Below are positions 47,061 to 58,307 of a stretch of 64,000 nucleotides of DNA, piece by piece; position 1 is the stretch's first letter, and each line of letters opens with the position of its first letter. The translations under genes were made by a program, and so were the position numbers. The DNA lies in the NCBI GenBank assembly GCA_003254905.1, contig QANU01095819.1, positions 996,376 through 1,060,375 on the forward strand, given 5' to 3'. This stretch comes from Nissolia schottii. Lineage: Eukaryota; Streptophyta; Magnoliopsida; Fabales; Fabaceae. Under the pieces are notes generated by a model. The model worked only from the letters and a program-made list of their open reading frames with translations. It was not told where the DNA came from and did not search any database.

Positions 47061-50000
47061 TAAGAATATTATTTCAATAACAAAATTGAATAATGTACAA
47101 AAATATAATAGCACATGGGTATACATAAATTTTATGCACTCTACATATACACTTATATGTCATATTTTTATATGTTATCTAACTTTATTATTTAATTATA
47201 ATGTTCAAATAACATTACATATACGTATATACCTTGACTCCTTAAGTAAAATATGAAATCGGACAATAAAAATGTTTTTAATATCAAAGATTAAACCTAA
47301 TTTTAACCTTTTCCTTGCAATTCGAATAAAAATAAAATAAAATTGTTACTTTTGATAGGACTAGTTTGTTGGTTTAATCTGAAAGAAACTACATTAAATG
47401 CGGTAAGCTTTGGAGCATGAACAGAGGTAAGGACCCGTATTGGTCTTTGTCTTTATCCATATCCGAATTATTTAAAATACTATGTAAAATTTATATTCTA
47501 AACCCCTAGTCGGATCCATGACAAACTTTGACAAAATCTTGGCAATTTCGAACATTAGACTATCAACGGGAAAATCATATCGTGTTGAGTATCCCTCTCG
47601 TAATTGTTTTAAGTTTATCTTTGACTTGCATGCCGCAATGAGGTCATGCTGCATACAAGTCACTGAAAAGATAAAAAAAAGTATGAGAGTAATATTTAAT
47701 AAGACAATGATAGCATTAACTATAAAACTAATCAAATATCATTCTTAAATTTAATCAAGCAATATTAGTTATGACTAAGTATTAAAATGTGTAGTAATTA
47801 AAATAAATATTTAAACAATCAGTGACGCTAGTAAAAAAAGAGAGAAAACACCATGTTAGCTCAAATTTCAATTGACACTATAATTTCTAGTTAATCACTT
47901 ATGGAATACAGCAACAAAGAAACATGAATTTTTAACCCTAACTACGAATCAACATGAATGAAACATAACACTTCTAGAAATTCTTCATTTTTTTATATTT
48001 AATCTAAGCTCAACAAAAAAAGGAGAAGGATTGAAAGAAAACAAAAACACTTCCCTCATTGAAATTCCCACCTGATATATTTTTTCTTTCATTCCTTTTT
48101 TTTGGCTTCAAATCATTTCCAGAAAAAAAAGGAAGGGATAATAATAAAGGAAAAGAGAGAAGTTCACATATTCAACCCACGCATGCAAGCTTATATATTT
48201 CACCAAAATATATAGAAAAAGAAACCGAAAGAAAAATAAAATAGATACTTAAACATTAACATTAAAGAAAGAAACATTACAATTGCAGCAGGGATTTTCA
48301 TTTTGATCTAGAACATCCGGGATAATTGTGTGATGAAGTGCATCGTTCCTCTAATTAAGCCTATGAGAAAATTTTATGGATGGTGCAAAAAGAAGGAAGA
48401 AAAGATATCACGGATTGATTGCAGTGAGCTTGAGTGAGAGAGTAGTTGTTATGTTACTTTGGTGGATAATGAAAGAGAGAAAAATCCACTTATAAAGAGT
48501 GTCTTTGAGCTCCCTTGAATGCAGATTATCGAAGATCTTTATTTTTTGTGTACGTAAAGGAAAGAAGCAATTTTTCATCTTGGTCAAGTTTTTTTATCTT
48601 TATTCTCATTTCTGCTATCTTAAAAATTATCATAATCATGAAAATTGAAAAAATAGCACAAATAAGAATAAAGATTAAAAAAAACTTGACCAAGATGAAA
48701 AATTGCTTCTTTCCTTTACGTATACAAAAGATGAAAATCTTCAATGATCTGCATTCAAGGGAGCTCAAAGTCACTCTTTATAAGTGGGTTTCTCTGTCTT
48801 TCACTATCCAAGTAACATAGCAACAACTAGTCTCTCACTTAAGCTTACTGTGCAATCAATTCGTGATATATTTTCTTCCTTTTTCACCATCCATGGAATT
48901 TTCTCATAGGTTTAGTTAGAGGGACGATGCACTTCATCGCACCATTATCCTGAATGTTCTAGATCAAAATGAAAACCCTTGCTGCAATTGTAATGTTTCT
49001 TTCTTTAATGTTTGAGTGTCTACATCTACATTTTTTTTCTTTTTGGTATGCTTTTCTATATATTTTGGTGGAATATGCTGTATTATTGTTTCGTGGGTTG
49101 GTTGTGTGAACTTTTCTCTCATTTCCCTTATTATTATCCATTTTTTTTTGGAAATGATTTGAATTCAAAGAATGAATGAAAGAAAAAATATAACAGAACA
49201 GCTGAGAATTTCAGTGAGGGAAGTGTTTTTGTTTTCTTTCAATCCCTCTCCTTTTTTGTTGAGCTTAAATTAAATATAAAAAATGAAGAATTTCTAGTAG
49301 TGTTGTGTTTCATTCATGTTAATTCGTAGTTAGGATTAAAAGTTCATGTCTCTTTGATGTGATCAATGAGTGATTAGTTAGGAATTATGGTGCCTATTTA
49401 AATTTGAGCTAACATAGTGTTCTCTCTTTTTTTTACTAGCCTCACTGATTGTTTAAATATTTATTTTAATTACTACACATTTTAATACTTAATCATAACT
49501 AATATTAATTGATTAAATTGAAAAATGATATTTGATTAGTTTTATAGTTAATGCTATCATTGTCTTGTTAAATATTCTTCTCATACTTTTTTTTTAATCT
49601 TTTCGATGACTTGTATGCAGTATGACCTCATTGCGGCATGCAAGTCAAATATAAACTTAAAACAATTACCAGAAGAATCCTCAACACGATATGAATTCCC
49701 CGTTGATAGTCTAATGTTCGAAACTGTCAAGATTTTGTCAAAGTTTATCATGGATCCGACTAGGGGTTTAAAATATAAATTTTACACAGTATTTTAAATA
49801 ATTTGGGTAAGGATAAAGATAAAGACCAATACGGTCCTTGTCTCTGTTCATGCTCCAAAGCTAACCGCATTTAATGTAGTATCTTTGAGACTAAACCCAC
49901 AAACAGTCTTATCAAAAGTAACAATTTTATTTTATTTTTATTCGAATTACAAGTAACAATTTATTTTACTCACTAAAAAATCCACTACATGTATGTGAAC

Positions 50001-50262
50001 CAAGAGGAAAAGGTTAAAATTAGGTTTAATCTTTGATATTAAAATCATTTCTGTTGTCCAATTTCATATTTTGCTTAAGGAGTCAAGGTATGTACGTATA
50101 TGTAATGTTATTTGAACATTATGATTAAATAATAAAGTTAGACAACATATAAAAATATAACATATAAGTGTATATGTAGAGTGCATAAAATTTATGTATA
50201 CCCATATGTTATTATATTTTTGTACATTATTCAATTTTGTTATTTAAATAATATTAGCCGCG
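47052..50262. repeat. Large palindrome P2 (about 3.2 kb)
   Basis: Left arm 47052-48628 and right arm 48645-50262 are inverted copies with modest divergence. The outer ends match (ttcaataacaaaattgaata against its complement near 50230), as do ggatccatgac at 47513 and its complement near 49750. The core near 48636 is shared with P1. Both arms hold the module in divergent orientation: ATG at 48301 (minus) and at 48969 (plus). Confidence 0.88.
48969..49797 (+). CDS. Candidate small secreted-protein gene in the right arm of P2
   Basis: A TATA-like tttataag lies about 190 bp upstream. The ATG at 48969 opens MKTLAAIVMFLSLMFECLH, which has the form of a secretion signal (Lys, hydrophobic core). Downstream, after acceptor tgtatgcag (49612-49620), an open exon-like segment 49621-49797 reads YDLIAACKSNINLKQL, then STRYEFPVDSLMFE and a stop. 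A donor at 49068 would keep phase, but the intron is not proven. Parallel copies with similar reading frames exist on the minus strand at 48301 and 47735-47472. No family recognised; could equally be captured gene pieces. Confidence 0.3.
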
Positions 50263-50570
50263 TATGTATATTTAAAAAACGCTAGAAAAGTTGAACTTTG
50301 ATAAAAAAAACTAACGTTGCAGCAACATATATCACTGTAGTCTATGTCTACATTGTACATAGTCCAAGCCAGCTTTTTCTCTTCTTTAACTTTATTTTTC
50401 TTTTTTATTCCAGAAGAAAGACGAGTGCATTAAATACATGCAAATGCATTAAACTGCGTACATTCAATATCAACCTACCTAGTCTCCATTCCTCCTTGGT
50501 TTTCTATTTTCTATTCTCAAAAATGCATTTTATAAAGGAAGGGAAAGTGTATAGAAAGACAAAGGAGACT
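50263..50570. repeat. Flank with direct repeat partner at about 51225-51420
   Basis: About 50390-50560 (gagtgcattaaatacatgca, later caaaaatgcattttataaag) is repeated in direct orientation at about 51225-51420, on either side of the TIR element at 50571-51129. No gene seen. Confidence 0.55.
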
Positions 50571-51129
50571 CTCAAATCAGATTTTGACTTGTCACTTTAA
50601 ACATATAAATTGAATTTATGTTGGGTTTCTGGTAAAATTTAACATTTGAGGCTATTTAGTCATTATACCTCTTACTTGTCCGTGGAGGATCCACACATTG
50701 ACTTGACACAATAGGGAGTCATAGAGATGGATCTGTGGCGGATTGTGATCCCAAATGAAAGGTGAGGTTGGCAATAATTGGAGAAATTGAAAGCCCCTTG
50801 GGATTTGCAATTGGGACCCTTTGGCCATCAAACTGTCCATGGTGCAAGAATTCGGTGGAGGTGACAGGGAATTCATGTAACTCTTGTATATATTAAATAA
50901 GCTTTGGGTGAGAGTGTTTTGAGATCTAAATGTCTTCACCAAGGGATGATTAGCGTGGTTTCATCAGTTCTAAGAGAACATTGGATATGCGATTGGATGA
51001 TGATTCGCTAGAAGCCTGGAATATAAAAGATTTAGAATGACTAAATAGCCACAAATGTTTACTTTTAGTAGAAACCCAATATATATTCATTTTGTAAATT
51101 TAAAGCGACGTGGCAAAATCGGATTTGAG
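50571..51129. mobile_element. TIR element with 94-bp ends and unidentified insert
   Basis: Left end 50571-50664 (starts ctcaaatcagattttg) and right end 51036-51129 are inverted repeats with several mismatches. The interior of about 370 bp is less AT-rich than its surroundings and has no TE-like motif. It may be captured host sequence. No target duplication identified. Confidence 0.7.
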
Positions 51130-51839
51130 GGATAAAGACCGAGCCAGAGGCCTGTGGCTGTGACTGGATACCTTCGTCCCTATGACTACACTACCTTCTC
51201 TGCTTAGCTTTCTTTTTCATTTTTATTTTAGAACAAGGACAAGTGCATTAAATACATGCAGAAAGAAGAATCACAATTAAACTATATTTAATGTCAACCA
51301 TCAATATCAACCTAACTCGTTTGCATTGCTTGTTGGTCTTATATTTTTTATTCTAAAAAATGCATTTTAAAATTTGATGGGAGAGTATGTAGATAGACAA
51401 TATATGGAGACTGTCAATAGTTTCACAGTATTTATAATTTCATACTTAAAAGAAAACCCAACCGATCAAAGTGAGGTGATAAAGATTCTTTATTTCTTTA
51501 ACTAGTACGTGAATGAATTGATGATTATTTTTAGTGAGAAATATTCGGTTCTACTAAAAAAAAATTAAAAACACACATGCATCAAGATTTCTTTTGAGTA
51601 CCCTAATTTTCATACGATATTAGTGTATAAATATTTTGTGACATTGTCGTGTTTTCGTATTTGACATATGGCGAACATCAATACACTAGACATATGTGTT
51701 GCACTTATTTAAAAATTTCTAAATAAAAAAATCATAATTAGCTGTGTCGAAACTACATCCAAAAGTTTTTCAAGCCGTGTGTGTTGTGGTTGAGTAAAAA
51801 ATATGTTAAATAATAAATAATTTATATAGATTCGTAGTT

Positions 51840-53775
51840 ATTTTTTATTTAGATTCAGGGAGCTTATAACTACTCTTTATAAGTGGGCTTCTCCCATTTT
51901 TACTGTCCACCAAAATAGCATAATAACTACTCTCTTACTCAAGCACATTGCAACCATTTTGAGATATCTTTTTTACCTTTTCCATCATCCATGGAGGAAC
52001 CATGTACTTCGTCGCACCATTGTCCCAGATGGTCTAGCTCAAAATGATAATCTTTGTTTCAATTGTAATGTTTCTTCCTTTAAGGTTAGTGTCTACCTTT
52101 TTTTCTTTTTCCCTTTTGATTTTTTTCTATATATTTTGGTGAGATATATCAACTTGTGTGTGCCCTGTTATTGCTTCGTGGGTTGGCTGTGTGAACTTTT
52201 CTCTCTTTTCCTTTATTATTATCCCTTTGCTTTTATTTTGGGAAATTAATGAAAGAAAAAATATAGCAGAACAGACAGTAGTTTAGGGCAAGAGAAGTGT
52301 TTTTGTTTTCTTTATATCTCCCTTTTTTTTTATTAATTTAGATTAAATATAAATATAAAATATAATTTTTAGAGTGTTGTGTTTCATTCATGTTGATTCG
52401 TAGTTAGGATTAGAAATCAATGTCTCTTTGTTGTTATCGGTGAGTGATTAGTTAGGGTTTATGGTGCCTTTTTAAATTTGAGCTTATGGTGTTCTCTCTT
52501 TCTTTATTAGCCTCAGTGACTGAGAACACCATGTTAACTCAAATTTAAATAGGCAACATAGTCCCTAACTAATCACTCACGGATCACATCGACAAAGAGA
52601 CACTGATTTTTAATCCTAACTACGAATCAAAATGAATAAAACACAACACTTTTAGAAATCTTCATTTTTTATATTTTATTTTTATATTTAATCTAAGCTC
52701 AACAAAAAAGGAGAGGAATTAGAAGAAAACAAAAATCCCTCACCGAAACTCCCACCTGTTCTGTTATATTTTTTCTTTCATTCATTCTTTGACTTCAAAT
52801 CATTTTCAGGAAAAAAAAAAGAAAGGGATAATAATAAGGGAAAGGAGAGAAAAGTTCAGACAACCAACTCACGAAACAATAATACAGCACACGCAAGCTA
52901 ATATATTCCACCAAAATATATATAAAAGCAAACCAAAATGGAAAAAAAATGTAGACACTCAAACATTAAAGAAAGAAACATTACAATTGCAGTAAGGGTT
53001 TTCATTTTGATCTAGAACAACCGGATAATGGTGCGATGAAGTGCATCGTCCCTCTAACTAAACCTATGAGAAAATTTCATGGATGGTAAAAAAGGAAGAA
53101 AATATATCACGAATTGATTGCGCAGTAAGCTTGAGTGAGAGAGTAGTTATTGCAATGTTACTTTGGTGGATAGTGAAAGACAGAGAAACCCATTTATAAA
53201 GAGTGGCTTTGAGCTCCCTTGGATGCAGATCATTGAAGATCTTCATCTTTTATGTACGTAAAGAATCTTCATCATTGAAGATCTTCATCTTCAAGATCTT
53301 CAATGATCTGCATTCAAGGGAGCTCAAAGCCACTTTTTATAAGTGGGCTTCTCTTTCTTTTATTATCCACCAAAGTAACATAGCAACAACTACTCTCACT
53401 CAAGCTCACTGCAATTAATCCGTGATATTTTTTCTTCTTTTTTCACCATCCATAGAATTTCTTCATAGGTTTAGTTAGAGGGACGATGCAATTCATCACA
53501 CTTAACCTTAAAGGAAGAAACATTACAATTGCAACAAGGATTATCATTTTGAGCTAGAACATCTGGGATAATGGTGCGACGAAGTGCATTGTTCCTCCAA
53601 CTAAAGTTCTGAGGAAATTTCATGGATGGTAGAAGAGGTAAAAAAGATATCTCAAAATAGTTGCAATGAGCTTGAGTAAGAGAGTAGTTATTATGTTATT
53701 TTGGTGGACAAAGAAGGAGGGGGAAGCCCACTTAAAAAGAATGCCTATGAGCCTCTGAATCTAAATAAAAAATAA
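51840..53775. repeat. Compound palindrome P3
   Basis: 51840-52510 pairs with 52515-53240 around a centre near 52512, and 51840-52085 also pairs with 53500-53775. A second short centre lies near 53270. Modules: plus ATG at 52044 (MIIFVSIVMFLPL), minus ATG at 53005 (MKTLTAIVMFLSLMFECLHF), minus ATG at 53547 (MIILVAIVMFLPL). The order of pieces indicates repeated inverted duplication and truncation of one unit. Confidence 0.75.
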
Positions 53776-56620
53776 CTAAAATAATAAGGCCATTGTTCAC
53801 AAAGATACTTCAAAGAAAAGGAATATAGGAGGGAAAACCCAAAAAAACCGAAAAAGCATTCCACAATTCCACTTGAGAGTGGTAATATCCAACCTGTTCA
53901 ATTTAATATTTACGTACACGTCTTACCAAATAACCCTCTCTCTATGCTGTAAACTCTGCCCACTGTGCCTTTTTGTGTCGTTGCGTGTGACCCTTAGAAC
54001 TTAAAACATTCAAAGCATTTAACCTCTCTACAAAACCCATTCCTTTTAAATGACACTGTTGTTGCTTTCATGTACCACAAATACCAATTGTTTGTTTATA
54101 TAATTTAATGAACCCGAAGCAGAAGGGATTGGCCTAAAAAGGCAAACCCGCGGGGGTAAAAGAGAAAGAGAAAAAGTTCATTGGGGTTTCACTAACGTCC
54201 AAGGAGGAGCCACTGTAACTCAACAGACAGTACATATCTTCAAGATTGCTCTTCATTGAACATGTCCTTGCTTGCAACTCTGCTCGCGGCATTTAATGTA
54301 GTTTCTTTCATGAGATTAATCCCACTGTGCACATACATACAGCAGCAAGCAATGCAGATTGCACGCAGCAAGTAATACCCAAAACGAAAAAAGAGCTCAA
54401 AAGGGGTAAGAGAAAGGAGAAAGGGACCATAGCTAAGGAAAGAAATAGTTGGATATTATTAGCTTTTGCAGGCAGATATCTTGTTTGACTAACAAGATAA
54501 ATGTAATAATAAAAGGAGGAGAAAGGAGAGACCATGTAGCAACCAAAGGACAAAAAAACACAGGAAAATTTCTGAAGTTAGAAGTAGAGTTGATTAGATT
54601 TGCTTTTAAAAAAAATACATTGTTTACCATGCCTGTTTATCTTAGCCTTAGCCAGTTTATCATGCCAGTTTACTATAGCTTGTTTAATATTTAAACAAAA
54701 ATTCATCATCTATAAATCAACAATATAATAGATCAACGAAAATCTAAATTATAACAATATTCTAACATTTAAACAAAAATTAATATATCAATCCAAATTG
54801 TAACTCCATAGATGAAGAAAACATAAATTCAAACTTTGAATAATGAAACATCGAATAAACACCTTAGTCTAATACAAACAATTAAACAAAACACACACAA
54901 GGGCAACCATGCTTGGTTTGTATATTCACCAACAATTAGCAATTACCCAATGAACCAACAAGTAACCAAAGTATCAAATCTTCAATATGATCTCCCTGCT
55001 TTATTCGTTATAAGTGTCTTAAAAATAACAAATTATTTATATCATTAGTCATGACATATATCTTCTTTATTTTTTAAATTTAATCTGAGAGAGAGAAAAG
55101 AAGAGTGTTATTTTTTTATTCAATTAATAAAACTATTAAATTTATATTAATAAATTATTTTAAATAAAATATCACAAAAATGACATTAACTTAGTGGTTA
55201 AGAGTGACATTTTAATTACTCAAACTATGGATTTGGCAAGAAGAAAGTCATATTCTGGATGAGTGCATTTCAATATGATTGTTACATATAGTCTAAGATT
55301 TAGAATGAAAATACATGAATTAGAAGAGTGGTTAAGAAAACAGAGTGAGATATGAAGCAAAAAAATTGTTGATTACTTTTGATCATTTCCTCGACAATTG
55401 CAGGGTTGGTATATAAAGGGTTTCGGTTACATGTATAAGAATTAGGCAATGGAAGATGCCAGAATAAAACATAGCTAAGTGCAAAATCAAAAGCCAAAAA
55501 GTATTACTCACCTTTTGACAATAGGAAATCTCATTGGTTCACCCTCTTCTAAAGCCTGAGCTTGAGCTTCCTGTCTTCAATATAAAAAAAAAATGAGGTC
55601 CTTAAAAGTCATAAATTCCACAGCACCCCTAGGCACTCATTGGCATACATAATAAATAATATATAGAGATAGGAAGTTAAAATCACTAAAGCGATAGTAA
55701 TATGAAACCTTAATTTCTTTGATTCTGCATTGAACGAATCACGATCATTAAGACCACAAATCTCACAGCGAACGATAGTGGCGAAATCAATATTAAAAGT
55801 ACCTACACTAAGACATAATTCTCTTATTGTCTGATGCTATTATCAATTACCTAGTCACTGCACTTTTTATTTAGGTAGAAGGACTAAAAATAATGTTTGC
55901 ATTAGATAATAATATTATTTCAACATCTTTAAAACTTTACTATTATTTTATTGTTATATTTTATATATTGTTCATGTTTTATTATCTAATTTTATTGTTC
56001 AAGTAACGTTACCCTATTAAAACAAGTATAATTTCTTTGATTTTGATGCAATTGGTTTACTAGTACATTGTTTAACAGACAGGAGCTTCTCAAACATAGT
56101 TCCATACACATCTTGTGTACTTCAAAGAGTAATGTTACCATTCACCTTTTTTTTTAATCAGATTTTTTCTAGTTCAGCCAACCTAATTATTCTGCTATTA
56201 CACTACAAAATAAAAATGCCGGACGCTCACTTATTTATTATCAGAACAATGAACATCACAACAGAAAAAGTTTACCGTTGTAGGTTGCTTGACTGTTGAG
56301 ACTAAGTGGAGTTGACCATTTTTTTTCATTATCTGATATAGATCTTGACATTATTCTTGAAGAAATTGTAAAATGTTTTTGTCTTAAACATTGTCTTCTA
56401 AGCACCTAAAACGGTATCCTAAAAGGACACGCCAACTTACTTCTTCAAAAAAAATACTAAAGCTTTGTTGATTATTTAATAATCACCATTCACTGACAGT
56501 TACAAACAAAATACATCAATTTCCAGTCCTACAACTAACATTGCTCCTCTTATATTCATATTACACTCATTTTTTAGCTCATTCTTCCATACACCATCTT
56601 CATATTACATACACACCACC
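53776..56620. other. Intergenic; one dispersed repeat
   Basis: About 54322-54535 (cagcaagcaatgcagatt, later aaaaggaggagaaagg) matches about 59993-60206 in direct orientation. Otherwise AT-rich DNA with no gene seen. Confidence 0.55.
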
Positions 56621-58307
56621 TTATATACCATCCAATTTCCCCATCCTATCTCTCAAAATCTTCAGCCCCATGTACCTGTGACAAACATAAACACATCATT
56701 AGCATGCAAAAGATGAACAACATTTTGTGTTGGTATAACTTGTCAAATCAGAAATTTTATATTCTCTATGCACCTACCTTCCCATCATCATCACAGTAGC
56801 TTGAGGGTTAGTTCCAGGTGACTCAGTAAATGTTGAGCCATCAACCACACGGAGTCTGTCAATGCCAAGAACCTTGTGATCAGGGTCAACCACCTTCCCA
56901 ACATGGCACCCGCCATGGTAGTGCCAAATTGTGATCACAGTGTCCCTGCAAAACTGCTCCAGCGACTGTGTGTCATTGACATGCCTTGGAATGAGGTTGA
57001 CATTAGCCTTCACACTGAGGTTAAGCAGCTTCTCTGTGGTTTGTCTGTCAATCATGGTGTAGTTTGTGAAATGCTCTGACTGGACAACCTTGGTTGCCAG
57101 CCGGATCCCTTCGACGCAGCGCTGGAGATCGTAGGGGTGGCTGAAGTAGTTGAAGGTCACAGAAGGGTTGTCGTCCACGTTGGTGTTCACCAGCTTGAGC
57201 TCCCCTGTTGACCATGGGCTGGAAACTTTTGACAGGATGAAGCCTCCCCTGAATGCTTCCACTGGTATGTCTTTCTTGCTGTTCACGTAAGCTTGAACGG
57301 CTTCTGCTGATCTTTGCTTTGGAGGAATTGTGGAGAGCTGTCCAATCTGGTTTATCATGGGAAAAGGGGGGAAAATGACTTCTCATGCATGTGTTGCTTA
57401 TTAATTTTTTAATCTGCCATGTAGGTTTTTATTTAGGTTTTAATAGTTTGAATACATAAATGATTTATGAAGTAAATCTTTAAATTTGTCTATGAAATAG
57501 TTAGTGGCGGTCAAATTCGTCCATAAGTTATGAAAATGTTCATATTAGTTTCTAAAGTTAACAAAAGCCAATCAAATTAATCCTTAAGAGAGACTAATTT
57601 GACTGATTTCAAAGAATTAACTTCATTCACTTTTGGTAACTTCAGGAAAAAATATGACCATTTCGATATAACATTGAGAAGAATTTGACCAATACTAACA
57701 ATTTTGAAGACAAATTAAAAAATTTACTCATAACTTATGCTATAACACTATGACATCGTCAGCTTCATGATGTTGACCCTATCTAGTGGGACATGGCTTG
57801 GTTGTGGTTGTATCAGGCTAGTAATTGCTCATTGTTTTTTGTTATGATTAATTTACTGAATGCTAGATGGCATTTGGACCCTAATATGAGAAAATGACTT
57901 ATAGTAGCACCCATTACATACCTCGGCCGACAGGAGACCATGGTGGCAGTGAATGCTATCATTGGACTGCCCAAACCCACTGCTAGTCTCAATGTACACG
58001 CCCAAATTAGTAATGCCAACAGTTTCAATGAGTGACTGCTTAACCGGTCTCTTGGAAGGAACAAAGATTGTGTTCATGGGGTTATCAGCCATGCCCTTGC
58101 CAACAAAATGGTTGTCAAGCACCATAGGGATGTTCAACTTCTCAAGATCTGCTTTTGGGCCAATTCCACTAAGCAATAGCATTTGAGGAGTCCCAAGTGC
58201 TCCACTTGACACAATCACTTCACTCTGCCTATCATTCCCCAGAGTTGCCTGGTGCTCCTGCCCCTTTTCATCCTTGAAAATAACCCCTACAGCCTTTGGC
58301 CTTTTTC
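56621..58307 (-). pseudogene. HOTHEAD-like GMC oxidoreductase, 3' exons only
   Basis: Three exons join in phase: 58307-57922, 57346-56778, 56675-56621, giving 335 C-terminal residues of a family usually near 580. HOTHEAD-type FAD flavoproteins oxidise omega-hydroxy fatty acids for cutin. Landmarks: VIVSSGALGTPQMLLLSGIG, DNPMNTIFVP, IGQLSTIPPKQRS, DDNPSVTFNYFSHP, the active-site His pair region TIWHYHGGCHVG, VVDGSTFTESPGTNPQAT and MMMGRYMG. The first exon starts mid-codon after a good acceptor (gttgcag), so upstream exons are required, but no FAD-binding GxGxxG exon was seen in 58308-64000. Either the gene is 5'-truncated or the first intron exceeds 5.7 kb. The exons present are undamaged. Confidence 0.88.
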
